Assembly (NCBI GenBank): GCA_963666805.2
Contig: CAXXWR010000006.1
Coordinates: forward strand, 186,001 to 250,000
Reading direction: 5' to 3'
Length of the DNA stretch: 64,000 nucleotides
Source of the DNA: Fusibacter sp963666805
Lineage (GTDB): Bacteria > Bacillota > Clostridia > Peptostreptococcales > Acidaminobacteraceae
Of this stretch, positions 33,996 through 42,753 are shown in pieces (positions within the stretch are counted from its first letter, which is position 1; every line of letters starts with the position of its first letter). Under the pieces are notes generated by a model. That model ran no database searches. It was not told the DNA's origin and was given only the letters and a program-made list of their open reading frames with translations. The position numbers and the translations under genes were made by a program.

Positions 33996-35016
33996 TAGAG
34001 CTCCTTCTTGGTAATAACCCAAGTTTGTCAATTCTATTTTTCAATTCTTCAATAGTTAAAAAGTGTGCATTCGTACCAGAATTGTATTCGAAATTTTCAG
34101 ACAAACTTTTGCCACCTTTTTTAAAAAAATTTTCAGTATTCCACCAATCAAAATTTGGATAAATAATATAATGATCGTCATATTCATAGGATAATCTTGA
34201 ATCATCAATTGAAATCATTACTTCATGAAGCTTTTCACCCTCTCGAATGCCTACTTCATTCAAAGTAACTTTTTCATCCATCGCTTTTGCTAAATCAATA
34301 ATATTAAATGATGGAATTTTAGAAATATAAGTTTCGCCACCTTTAGATTCTTTTATTGCACGATATACAAGTTCAACACCTTCTTCAAGCGTTATCCAAA
34401 ATCTTGTCATTCTAAAATCAGTAATTGGTAGTTCCTTTGTTTCTAACTCTAAAAGATCTTTAAAGAACGGAATTACAGAGCCCCTACTACCTGCTACATT
34501 ACCATATCTTACAACAGAAAAAATAGTGCCATCTCCACCACTGTAAGCGTTAGCTGATATAAACAGCTTATCGGATACCAGCTTAGTTCCCCCATATAAG
34601 TTGATTGGATTAACCGCTTTATCTGTTGAAAGTGCAACAACTTTTTTGACGCCACAGTCAATGGCTGCGTCCACAATATTTTTGGCACCATGAACATTGG
34701 TTTTAATTGCTTCAAATGGGTTATATTCACATGCAGGAACTTGTTTCATCGCAGCAGCATGAATCACATAATCAACACCTTTAAAAGCACGATAGAGCCT
34801 ATCCTTATCTCGTACATCTCCAATAAAAAATCTCAATTTATGAATTTGATCTGGAAATTTTTTAGATAAATCTTTTTTCATTAAGTCTTGTTTAAACTCA
34901 TCCCTTGAGTAAATAATAATCTTTTGAGGATTATATCTTTCAAGTGTCATTTCCGTAAACTTCTTACCAAAAGAGCCCGTTCCACCTGTTAATAAAATTA
35001 CACTGTTCTCTAACAC
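33988..35016 (-). CDS. pseB: UDP-GlcNAc 4,6-dehydratase (5-inverting) PseB
   Basis: PseB dehydrates and epimerises UDP-GlcNAc at C5, the first step of pseudaminic acid synthesis. The 342-residue SDR protein has the nucleotide site TGGTGSFGKKF (about 10-20), the DEFKQ segment, and the catalytic lysine region LSTDKAVNPINLYGGTKL. GTG 35016 with AGAAGG eight bases upstream is preferred over GTG 35025. It is coupled to pseC. Confidence 0.92.
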   Translation of the reverse strand: MLENSVILLTGGTGSFGKKFTEMTLERYNPQKIIIYSRDEFKQDLMKKDLSKKFPDQIHKLRFFIGDVRDKDRLYRAFKGVDYVIHAAAMKQVPACEYNPFEAIKTNVHGAKNIVDAAIDCGVKKVVALSTDKAVNPINLYGGTKLVSDKLFISANAYSGGDGTIFSVVRYGNVAGSRGSVIPFFKDLLELETKELPITDFRMTRFWITLEEGVELVYRAIKESKGGETYISKIPSFNIIDLAKAMDEKVTLNEVGIREGEKLHEVMISIDDSRLSYEYDDHYIIYPNFDWWNTENFFKKGGKSLSENFEYNSGTNAHFLTIEELKNRIDKLGLLPRRSSNE

Positions 35017-35030
35017 TATAATCACCTTCT

Positions 35031-35897
35031 CTATTTATTATCTTTTTTCAAAAGATACATCTTATCTTCCACCGGTTCATTAAGATAAGGGTATATTTTT
35101 TCTTTTACACAAACCAAGTCAGGAAATTGATTGACATAAAGCCTAGCGTAATCCCCTTTCCAAAGTAAATCTTTTCTTCCCCTATAATCGATGGCTATCA
35201 TTTTATCATTATAATATTCCATCCCCCATATATATTGGTTAGAAACTCTATAAATTTCGCCCATCACTTTAGGTAGCAAATCAGGATGAATATGGATCAA
35301 AACACCACTCGTATACACTAAATCAAATACATCATCTTCAAAAGGTAAATTTGAAGCATCTGCCTGGTAACATTTAACCTGAGGATAATTATTCTTTAAA
35401 ATTTCCAATGCATCCTCTTGAACATCTACTACTGTAATATCTTTGAATCCCATTTGAAGTAAAATGTTAACTTGATTTCCCACATTCGACCCTACTTCTA
35501 ATATTTTTGCATTTCTATCAATATCATTTAAAAACCTTTCATTCATCACAATTCTTTTCAAACCATATCTTTTGAGATATAATTCATCCATTTCTGAACT
35601 TGTTAAATCATTTCTTTCAATATATTTCTTTCCAAAGTCACCAGACCAAGTTGAAGATTGAAAATTTGTCTCAGAAATTAATGGTAATAATTCATATTCC
35701 AAGATATCTCCTAATAACACAAAATCCTTATTTTCCATAGCAGAAAGTGAAGCAGACATTAATTGCTGAATAGCATTTGTTGAATTATCAGTAGACTCTT
35801 TTAAAATATTTTCAAATAAGGTAACCACATCTCCTATGCATTCTTCTGGTCGATTTCTATAAATCTTTTCTTGAATTAATTTGATTTGATCTTCCAT
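35031..35897 (-). CDS. Pseudaminic-acid-associated SAM methyltransferase
   Basis: The 288-residue protein has a class I methyltransferase core (about 85-288): WSGDFGKKYIERND, ILEVGSNVGNQVNILLQMG, CYQADASNLPFEDDVFDLVYTSG, matching the small family found beside pseudaminic genes. Residues 1-84 are an extra helical extension with no known motif. It should methylate the sugar, the acyl group or a protein, site unknown. It lies between maf and pseB. Methylated nonulosonates are known on clostridial flagellin. Confidence 0.82.
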   Translation of the reverse strand: MEDQIKLIQEKIYRNRPEECIGDVVTLFENILKESTDNSTNAIQQLMSASLSAMENKDFVLLGDILEYELLPLISETNFQSSTWSGDFGKKYIERNDLTSSEMDELYLKRYGLKRIVMNERFLNDIDRNAKILEVGSNVGNQVNILLQMGFKDITVVDVQEDALEILKNNYPQVKCYQADASNLPFEDDVFDLVYTSGVLIHIHPDLLPKVMGEIYRVSNQYIWGMEYYNDKMIAIDYRGRKDLLWKGDYARLYVNQFPDLVCVKEKIYPYLNEPVEDKMYLLKKDNK

Positions 35898-35900
35898 GAT

Positions 35901-37718
35901 TTAATCCTCCATAAATTTGTCATATGCTATTGTTGTAACTACATTGTAATAGTCATAGTATGACATCATTTGCTCTAGCATAAACTTGTATTTATCTTTT
36001 ATATCTATAATCGTCCTAATCTCAGTATTTACCTTATTTCTAGTAAGCATATCCATCACAGAAAGTCTTTTGTGGATCAAAGTTGTATTGAGCCAAAACT
36101 GATCTAATTCATCAGTAATATCTGTAATTTCATTTGAAAACTTCCTGATGCGTTGGAGCGATAATCTCTCAAAGTTATCAAGAACATTTTTAATTATCTT
36201 TAGTCTTTTCTCACTTAATTCTTTTATAGTCGTAATTTCATTTTTATATTCGATTAACTCATCATTATTATGAAAAAAATACTGACTCTCATTAAATTTT
36301 GTTAATTGACTAATCATCTCTTTTTTTATATCTAATTCAATGTCATCATAAGCATTTAATGTTGATTCTAAAGTCAAATTAGGAACCCCCTCAATTCCAA
36401 GACCCCCTTCAGTGCAATTAACAAATGTCACTTCATTTGATGCCCGCTCAACATACAAATCAAAATACCTTTTAATAGTAATAAATGCGTTGTTAGTTTC
36501 AATTTCATTTCCCCATATATCTGTTTTTATCAATTTGGTTCTTTTATCTTCATGAACTTCATCAAATAAAGCAGCACCTTCTGCATAAAGCAATTTGTCA
36601 GTATATGCCATATCTTGTCCAATAAATACAATGTCTTTTACCCCAAGTTTAACCGCAATATCAGTAGCAACATTAACACACGATGGCCCTAATGAAACTG
36701 TAGGAAAATTATATATTTCTTCATATTTTTCAGCTGCAAAAAAATTGGAATCATTACCCAAAAAATATGTTTTATACGCTCTAGATTTTTTAATTCCCTC
36801 TGAAGCTACAGTTGCATAGTAACAGAGGATAGAGTTTTCAGGAACATCTCTGATAATATAATTTTCTTTTGTGCCACCATCTAGTACAACACAGATATCT
36901 GGAACTATATTATGCCTTTTTAGTATGTTAATTGAAGACCCCGCTGCAATAATCATCACTTTGTTTTCGTATTTTTTTAAAATCTCAATATTTTTACCTA
37001 AAGATGGCCCAGCTCCTACAATAACTGTTGGAAAATTAAATTCTTTATTGAAAATTGAATTCAAAATAGCATGTTTTTCCTTAACAATCGTTTTATAATT
37101 ATCAACTTGATTAGCAGTCCATTCCTTAATGAAAAAAAGTTCTGTATGCATATTTATTATTGAAAATTGTAGTTCTCCTTTAAATTTATCCAAATAATCA
37201 TTTAAATTATAATTATCAAAAATGTAATATGAGGGTAATGTGACAATAGAAAATTCTTGATATCCATAATTTTTTATATAGTCAATCATTACATGGGAAA
37301 TACTATACATATCATCAGAAAGTAAAAAAGAAATTTTTTCATTTTTGAGTATATCTAAAGGCCTTAAACTCATTGCTTCTAGAAACATATCACTTTGAGA
37401 TTCTATACATATAATCAATTTATCTGGATATTTCTCACTGAAATACTCAACATGGTAGAATAAACCCGCTCCAAATAAAATGATGATATCATTAATTTCA
37501 TTTAACGCATCCATTTTTTCTGCTTCTTTTTTAGGAGAATATATACTATGAAGATAAACGTTAAAATCTTCTCCAATGACTCTTAGATTTATCTGTTCAT
37601 CATATTCTACTCTTTCAAATTTTAAAGATGTTTTAGTATCTAACTTTGATTCATTTAGCAATTCAACATAAGTCGGGTATTCTTCTTTAATTATTTTCAT
37701 ATTATAATCCCAATACAT
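35901..37718 (-). CDS. Maf-type motility-associated flagellin glycosyltransferase
   Basis: Maf proteins transfer CMP-nonulosonic acids onto flagellin serine/threonine. The 605-residue protein has the MAF_flag10 (DUF115) core (about 225-440): VIVGAGPSLGKNIEILKKY, IIAAGSSINILKRHNIVPDICVVLDGG, VFIGQDMAYTDKLLYAEGA. ATG 37718 has GGAGG upstream; the longer frame reaching 37766 crosses the flagellin terminator. It is first gene of insert A, just downstream of flagellin 1. Confidence 0.88.
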   Translation of the reverse strand: MYWDYNMKIIKEEYPTYVELLNESKLDTKTSLKFERVEYDEQINLRVIGEDFNVYLHSIYSPKKEAEKMDALNEINDIIILFGAGLFYHVEYFSEKYPDKLIICIESQSDMFLEAMSLRPLDILKNEKISFLLSDDMYSISHVMIDYIKNYGYQEFSIVTLPSYYIFDNYNLNDYLDKFKGELQFSIINMHTELFFIKEWTANQVDNYKTIVKEKHAILNSIFNKEFNFPTVIVGAGPSLGKNIEILKKYENKVMIIAAGSSINILKRHNIVPDICVVLDGGTKENYIIRDVPENSILCYYATVASEGIKKSRAYKTYFLGNDSNFFAAEKYEEIYNFPTVSLGPSCVNVATDIAVKLGVKDIVFIGQDMAYTDKLLYAEGAALFDEVHEDKRTKLIKTDIWGNEIETNNAFITIKRYFDLYVERASNEVTFVNCTEGGLGIEGVPNLTLESTLNAYDDIELDIKKEMISQLTKFNESQYFFHNNDELIEYKNEITTIKELSEKRLKIIKNVLDNFERLSLQRIRKFSNEITDITDELDQFWLNTTLIHKRLSVMDMLTRNKVNTEIRTIIDIKDKYKFMLEQMMSYYDYYNVVTTIAYDKFMED

Positions 37719-37750
37719 TACTTCCTCCAAAAAACACAATAAGTACATAT

Positions 37751-37779
37751 AAAATAAAGCCAGCATAATGCCAGCTTTA
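37751..37779 (-). terminator. Terminator of flagellin gene 1
   Basis: On the minus strand AAAGCTGGC-ATTAT-GCTGGCTTT pairs with two G-U pairs and runs into TATTTTAT. It resembles the hairpin after flagellin 2. Confidence 0.7.
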
Positions 37780-37819
37780 TCTTATAACGTTTCATATCAC
37801 ATTGTCATCACTTCTAAAA

Positions 37820-38638
37820 TTATCTCAATAATTGAAGTACGCCTTGTGGTGCTTGATTTGCTTGTGCAAGCATTGCTTGTGATGCTTGAGTTAAAATGTT
37901 ATTTTTAGTGTATTCCATCATTTCTTTAGCCATATCTACGTCTCTAATTCTTGATTCAGAAGATTGAATATTTTCTGAAGCAGTATCTAAGTTTTTAATA
38001 GTATGTTCTAATCTGTTTTGGAATGCACCAAGTTTTGATCTTTCTGATGATACAGTTTTAATCGCTGCGTCAAATTTACCTATGGCTGCATTTGCACAAC
38101 CATAAGATCCGAATGTAAATGCATCTAATGATAAGTTTGCAGCTGTCATTGTAGAAATAGAAATTTGAAGTTTAACACTTGCGTCTGCACCAATTTGAAT
38201 GTTACCTTTACCAACTGTTAACGAACCATCCAACAATTTCTTTTCATTGAATGTTGTAGAACTAGCAATTCTATCAACTTCTGCTTTTAATTGAGTGTAC
38301 TCATCTTTAAGAGCCGTACGGTCAACTGCTTCATTAGTGTCATTTGCACCTTGTACAGCTAATTCTCTCATTCTTTGAAGAATAGAATGTGTTTCATTAA
38401 GTGCACCTTCTGCAGTTTGAATTAATGAAATACCATCTTGAGCATTTCTTGACGCTTGGTTAAGACCTCTGATTTGCGCTCTCATTTTTTCTGAAATTGA
38501 AAGCCCTGCAGCATCATCGCCAGCACGGTTAATTCTGTAACCTGAAGATAATTTTTCGATGGATTTTCCACTATTCTCGTTGTTGATTGACAATTGTCTT
38601 TGTGTGTTCATCGCCATTAGATTGTGATTAATTCTCAT
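37820..38638 (-). CDS. Flagellin 1
   Basis: The 272-residue flagellin has intact D0/D1 ends: MRINHNLMAMNTQRQLSINN and the C-terminal ILTQASQAMLAQANQAPQGVLQLLR. It lacks the D2/D3 outer domains, so the filament surface is small. Residues 1-103 and 184-272 are identical to flagellin 2; nearly all differences lie in 104-183. It has a lone Cys181. It is glycosylation-ready with many Ser/Thr in the central region. Preceded by a sigma-D promoter and a GGA-bearing leader, followed by its own terminator, so it is transcribed alone. Confidence 0.95.
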   Translation of the reverse strand: MRINHNLMAMNTQRQLSINNENSGKSIEKLSSGYRINRAGDDAAGLSISEKMRAQIRGLNQASRNAQDGISLIQTAEGALNETHSILQRMRELAVQGANDTNEAVDRTALKDEYTQLKAEVDRIASSTTFNEKKLLDGSLTVGKGNIQIGADASVKLQISISTMTAANLSLDAFTFGSYGCANAAIGKFDAAIKTVSSERSKLGAFQNRLEHTIKNLDTASENIQSSESRIRDVDMAKEMMEYTKNNILTQASQAMLAQANQAPQGVLQLLR

Positions 38639-38711
38639 AATATTTCCTCCTTGAAATAATTCACCAGCATTTCTGGTATAAAAAAACTTATCTATTACTA
38701 TATACTTGTGG

Positions 38712-38722
38712 CAATCCTTTGC
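38712..38722 (-). promoter_or_regulatory. GGA motif in flagellin 1 leader (CsrA site candidate)
   Basis: GCAAAGGATTG on the minus strand lies in the 5' leader and is the same 11-mer as in the flagellin 2 leader. Together with the GGA of the ribosome site it resembles the two CsrA sites known on B. subtilis hag. Confidence 0.55.
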
Positions 38723-38750
38723 TTAAGCACATAATAAGTTCTTAATTTAA

Positions 38751-38778
38751 TTATCGGTAGTCTTAAGAATATTCTTTA
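38751..38778 (-). promoter_or_regulatory. Sigma-D promoter of flagellin 1
   Basis: TAAA (38778-38775), 16 bases, ACCGATAA (38758-38751). Confidence 0.82.
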
Positions 38779-38870
38779 GCTATTTTTAAAATAATCTGCT
38801 TTCCATTCTAGATAAAAATATTCATCACATTTATTATTACTCATTTAAAACTATTTAATCCAGATGTAAT

Positions 38871-38901
38871 AAAAAAAAGCTGGCATGTGGACGCCAGCTT
38901 T
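38871..38901 (-). terminator. Terminator of flagellin gene 2
   Basis: AAAGCTGGC and GCCAGCTTT (38901-38893 and 38884-38876) form a 9-base-pair stem followed by TTTTT on the minus strand. Confidence 0.88.
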
Positions 38902-38908
38902 ATGAGAA

Positions 38909-39727
38909 CTATCTTAATAATTGAAGTACGCCTTGTGGTGCTTGATTTGCTTGTGCAAGCATTGCTTGTGAAGCTTGAGTTAAAATGTTGTTTTTAGTGT
39001 ATTCCATCATTTCTTTAGCCATATCTACGTCTCTAATTCTTGATTCAGAAGATTGAATATTTTCTGAAGCAGTATCTAAGTTTTTAATAGTATGTTCTAA
39101 TCTGTTTTGGAATGCACCAAGTTTTGATCTTTCTGACGATACAGTTTTAATCGCTGCGTCAAATTTACCAATTGCTGCTGAAGCACATCCATAAGTTGCA
39201 AATCCAAATGCAGCTAATGATAATTTTGCTGCTGACATCGTTCCAACAGAAATTTGAAGTTTTACACCAGCATCAGCACCAATTTGAATATTTCCTTTAC
39301 CAGCTGTTAATGACCCATCCAATAATTTCTTTTCATTGAATGTAGTAGATGTTGAAATTCTATCTACTTCAGCTTTTAACTGATCATATTCTTGTTTAAG
39401 CGCAGTACGGTCAACTGATTCATTTGTATCATTTGCACCTTGTACAGCTAATTCTCTCATTCTTTGAAGAATAGAATGTGTTTCATTAAGTGCACCTTCT
39501 GCAGTTTGAATTAATGAAATACCGTCTTGTGCATTTCTTGATGCTTGGTTAAGTCCTCTGATTTGTGCTCTCATTTTTTCTGAAATTGAAAGCCCTGCAG
39601 CGTCATCGCCAGCACGGTTAATTCTGTAACCTGAAGATAATTTTTCAATTGATTTCCCACTGTTTTCATTGTTGATTGACAATTGTCTTTGTGTGTTCAT
39701 CGCCATTAAATTGTGATTAATTCTCAT
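38909..39727 (-). CDS. Flagellin 2
   Basis: The second of two tandem 272-residue flagellins, with the same D0/D1-only plan and the same ends as flagellin 1. Substitutions sit in the middle (for example A104S, D112Q, V142A, S154G). Cys181 is conserved. It sits directly after csrA, behind its own sigma-D promoter and a GGA-containing leader, and has a strong terminator. The leader also holds a small GTCAG-CTGAC hairpin (39756-39770) just upstream of the ribosome site, which may shape CsrA binding. Confidence 0.95.
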   Translation of the reverse strand: MRINHNLMAMNTQRQLSINNENSGKSIEKLSSGYRINRAGDDAAGLSISEKMRAQIRGLNQASRNAQDGISLIQTAEGALNETHSILQRMRELAVQGANDTNESVDRTALKQEYDQLKAEVDRISTSTTFNEKKLLDGSLTAGKGNIQIGADAGVKLQISVGTMSAAKLSLAAFGFATYGCASAAIGKFDAAIKTVSSERSKLGAFQNRLEHTIKNLDTASENIQSSESRIRDVDMAKEMMEYTKNNILTQASQAMLAQANQAPQGVLQLLR

Positions 39728-39794
39728 AATATTTCCTCCTTGAAATAATTAATTTGTCAGATAAACTGACTATTATATACAAATCTCAGCTTCA

Positions 39795-39805
39795 CAATCC
39801 TTTGC
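39795..39805 (-). promoter_or_regulatory. GGA motif in flagellin 2 leader (CsrA site candidate)
   Basis: GCAAAGGATTG on the minus strand, flanked by AGCTT and AAGCT arms (39812-39786) that can pair and expose GGA in a loop. Confidence 0.6.
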
Positions 39806-39834
39806 TAAGCTTACAGAGATTTTAGTTATATATT

Positions 39835-39862
39835 ATATCGACTCTTTGCTCTCATTACTTTA
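39835..39862 (-). promoter_or_regulatory. Sigma-D promoter of flagellin 2
   Basis: TAAA (39862-39859), 16 bases, GTCGATAT (39842-39835), located just after the csrA stop. Confidence 0.86.
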
Positions 39863-39876
39863 GTATTTTTTCAATA

Positions 39877-40101
39877 TTATTTATTCTTTTTTAAATGTTC
39901 CTGCAATAGACTAATCTCCGACTTTGAAGCAGCAAAATTATCATTCTTAATTCTATCAAAAACTTCTTGTCTATGGACTTCAATTTCTTTTGGAGCATTG
40001 ATACCTATTTTCACTTTCCCCTCTTCAGACTCAATAATTTGTACTTCTATATTACCATTAATGATGATACTTTCACCTTTCTTCCTTGTCAGTATTAACA
40101 T
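39877..40101 (-). CDS. csrA: Translational regulator CsrA
   Basis: CsrA is a small RNA-binding dimer that blocks translation of flagellin in Firmicutes. The 74-residue protein begins MLILTRKKGESIIINGNIEVQII and has the conserved VKIGINAPKEIEVHRQEVF. One base separates it from fliW, whose product sequesters CsrA in a protein complex. Just downstream lie the two flagellin genes whose leaders carry GGA sites. Confidence 0.96.
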   Translation of the reverse strand: MLILTRKKGESIIINGNIEVQIIESEEGKVKIGINAPKEIEVHRQEVFDRIKNDNFAASKSEISLLQEHLKKNK

Positions 40102-40102
40102 T

Positions 40103-40543
40103 CTATTCTCCTATCTCATCACTAAAAATATAAAACTTTTCTTGGTATCTATCATCAGAAAGTATGACTTGTCTACCTTTTTTTAAACGTTTATTGATGA
40201 CCAATGGCGCAGAAAGATTAATGGATGTCAGCTTCACATTTTCAGGTATAATCATCATCGAATATATTGAAACATCTTCAAGACTCTCTATTTTCATTTT
40301 TTCAACAATTTCATCATTTAAATCAAAATCATAATCCTTATAAAAAATGAAGGGATCTGTGATTACAAAAGATAAATCTTCAGTTTTGACAGATTGAAGT
40401 TGATGAAAAGGCAACATTTCATCATTAGAAAATATCAATACAAATTCTTTTTCTTCTTCAAAGCCAGGTAATCCTTCCTTAAATGTTATAATATTTTCTT
40501 CCGAATACTCAATCTCACCAAATTTTTTTGTAACCAATTTCAT
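40103..40543 (-). CDS. fliW: Flagellar assembly factor FliW
   Basis: FliW binds both CsrA and flagellin. When flagellin is exported, FliW is freed to neutralise CsrA. The 146-residue protein shows the family opening (KFGEIEYSEENIITFKEGLPGFEEEKEFVLI) and ends SAPLVINKRLKKGRQVILSDDRY. It is coupled to csrA downstream and preceded by the DUF6470 gene, the same order as B. subtilis yviE-fliW-csrA-hag. Confidence 0.95.
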   Translation of the reverse strand: MKLVTKKFGEIEYSEENIITFKEGLPGFEEEKEFVLIFSNDEMLPFHQLQSVKTEDLSFVITDPFIFYKDYDFDLNDEIVEKMKIESLEDVSIYSMMIIPENVKLTSINLSAPLVINKRLKKGRQVILSDDRYQEKFYIFSDEIGE

Positions 40544-40555
40544 CTTCTACTCCTC

Positions 40556-41128
40556 CTAAACGTACTTATTAAATGATGATGGCTTATATTCCATATTAAT
40601 ATAACCCTGTTGACGAACAAAAATTTCTACTTTCCCGGGAGAATACCTTGTATCAAGAGAAGCAACTGTGGTTTGATTAACCACCTTACCTTTAATATAA
40701 TTCATTTTTACACTTCCTCTCTCGAGCGTAATAATCGGTCTTGATTTTGGAAGCGATACTAATTTTAATTCCCCTTTATCTGCAAAATCGTCAGCATCTT
40801 GTTCGGCAATCGTCACAAAAACATCATCACCTGAATGAATATCTTTCATCATATTACCTTGTGAGGCTGTCTTTGATATATATTCCATTGCTTTTTGATA
40901 CCCTTGATTTGCAAAATCACGTATTAACTGTTTAACAGTTTTTAATCCCGTTTCAGCAAAACAAGCTGATTGATCTATTTTAATCACAGGTTTATCTATC
41001 TCTAAATTAAGTTGAGGCTGTTCCGTATGCAATTGTAAGCTTTGTCGACCGTTACCATAAATATCTAATTTTGCATTTACAGTATTCATTCCAATTAAAG
41101 TAGATTGTGAATGTATTTCAATTGGCAT
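40556..41128 (-). CDS. DUF6470 (YviE-like) flagellar-operon protein
   Basis: The 190-residue protein is of unknown function but always found between flgL and fliW in this gene order. It opens MPIEIHSQSTLIGMNTVNAK and shows the beta-rich, MEY-ending plan of the family (YKPSSFNKYV). No signal peptide. Confidence rests on position plus the N- and C-terminal patterns. Confidence 0.8.
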   Translation of the reverse strand: MPIEIHSQSTLIGMNTVNAKLDIYGNGRQSLQLHTEQPQLNLEIDKPVIKIDQSACFAETGLKTVKQLIRDFANQGYQKAMEYISKTASQGNMMKDIHSGDDVFVTIAEQDADDFADKGELKLVSLPKSRPIITLERGSVKMNYIKGKVVNQTTVASLDTRYSPGKVEIFVRQQGYINMEYKPSSFNKYV

Positions 41129-41145
41129 ATGATCACATCCTTAAT

Positions 41146-42741
41146 TTACCTAATAAAATCTACAAGTGATGGTTGGATAACTTTACTCCCCACTGATAAA
41201 GACGCTCGATAAATACTTTCAAGACTCTTAAACATCATTATCGCTTTAGAATAATCGACATCCTGACTTTTACTTAATAAGTCTGTATAATTGATTTCAT
41301 TATCTTTCTGTCTACTTTTGATAAACTCAGCACGATTTGTTTTTCCACCAATTTCTCCCATTTGAGTTAATACACTATCTAGATGGTTATCCACTTTATC
41401 TATTGTTGCATTAATCGTCACTTCATCTCCCGTTTTAAGGGCAGTAATAAGGTTTTCCATGTCTACAATCATTTGTGATTGAGAAACAGACGTAAAATCA
41501 ATATCCATTGAATGTACTTTCCCATCATTTGAAGGATTAATTGTAAAGTCTAAATTAGATCCTGATGCCCCATTTACTGTAAAAGTACCACTTGGATAAA
41601 TCGAGTTTAATTGTGTATTTAAATTACTCACTAAATCGCTCACTGAATTAAGTGAACTAAAGTCAACCGAAACTTGCTTTACTATACCATCATAATTAAA
41701 AGTTAAGGTGTTTATGCCCGTTTCAGCCAATACATCTGCATCTGAAATTGGTCCAGTAGTAGAAAAGGTAGCTGTATTGCCAACTACACCTGTGGAGCTA
41801 GAAGTATTCGTTATTCCCGTCGCATTAGATACAACTACAGTTGACGTCGCCCCAAATGATTTGGACTCAATTTTAAAATCTCCATTTTCATCATAATATA
41901 AATTGGCATTTTCCCCTAATTTATTGCCACTACCATCTTCAGCATCATTCATGACTTGTAAAAATCGCTCTTTAGTCATAGGATTATTGTATGTTACGTC
42001 TAGAGCAGATACATCAGGTGTATAGGTTGTCCCATCAATAGTAAAAATCATCGTTGTATTGGTCGTAAAATCATGTGTCATGTCTAAAGTACCTGCCCAT
42101 GCTGAATGTGTTGCAGCAGTCGTTTCTTGAGTGCCATAACTAATACGTCCATCAAAAAAACTGCCATTTGTCACAAATCCAAAAATATCTAAAGGATAAG
42201 TTGCGACATCCATTTTTTCGCCAACAGATACTTCTAATTGAATTTCTTTTTGTTCATTGACCCTTTGAGATGTGAAATCAATATTATACGTACCATCTTC
42301 ATTAAAAAGAGGTTTATCAGTATTAAAACCAGAAAAAATGTACTTACCTGCATAAGTTGAATTACCCAAGGTAATTAACTCATTTTTTAATTGCTCAATT
42401 TCAGAGGCTGTCTTTTGAGTATCTTCAACAGTATTTGTCGCACTATTAGCCGCTTGAATTGAAAGTTCTCTCACACGTTGTAAAACTTCCTTAACATCAT
42501 CCAAAGAACTTTCAGAGACCTGTAGCCAAGATAACGCTTCTCCAACATTATCTTGATATTGTTTTGCAGTTGATATATCAGTTTTATATTTAAGGATAGA
42601 GGTTACAGCAACAGGATCATCAGAGGGTTTTTCAACACGCTTTCCACTTGATAATTGATTCTGATATCTATTCATTCCTTCTAAGTTCTTATTCGCATAC
42701 CATAACATGTCTGAAATCATCATACTATTTGTTACTCTCAT
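41146..42741 (-). CDS. flgL: Hook-filament junction protein FlgL (HAP3)
   Basis: FlgL links FlgK to the first flagellin ring. The N-terminal flagellin-like helix region (MRVTNSMMISDMLWYANKNL, SSGKRVEKPSDDPVAVTSIL) and C-terminal helix (EINYTDLLSKSQDVDYSKAIMMFKSLESIYRASLSVGSKV) are intact. The 531 residues exceed the roughly 300 of B. subtilis FlgL; the extra, about 165-430, is a Thr/Ser/Asn-rich insertion that should project outward. Confidence 0.93.
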   Translation of the reverse strand: MRVTNSMMISDMLWYANKNLEGMNRYQNQLSSGKRVEKPSDDPVAVTSILKYKTDISTAKQYQDNVGEALSWLQVSESSLDDVKEVLQRVRELSIQAANSATNTVEDTQKTASEIEQLKNELITLGNSTYAGKYIFSGFNTDKPLFNEDGTYNIDFTSQRVNEQKEIQLEVSVGEKMDVATYPLDIFGFVTNGSFFDGRISYGTQETTAATHSAWAGTLDMTHDFTTNTTMIFTIDGTTYTPDVSALDVTYNNPMTKERFLQVMNDAEDGSGNKLGENANLYYDENGDFKIESKSFGATSTVVVSNATGITNTSSSTGVVGNTATFSTTGPISDADVLAETGINTLTFNYDGIVKQVSVDFSSLNSVSDLVSNLNTQLNSIYPSGTFTVNGASGSNLDFTINPSNDGKVHSMDIDFTSVSQSQMIVDMENLITALKTGDEVTINATIDKVDNHLDSVLTQMGEIGGKTNRAEFIKSRQKDNEINYTDLLSKSQDVDYSKAIMMFKSLESIYRASLSVGSKVIQPSLVDFIR

Positions 42742-42753
42742 TATATCACCTCA

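Noticed and set aside
37719..37766. Longer start for the Maf protein at 37766
   Set aside because: It runs through the flagellin 1 terminator and lacks a ribosome site, whereas GGAGG precedes ATG 37718.
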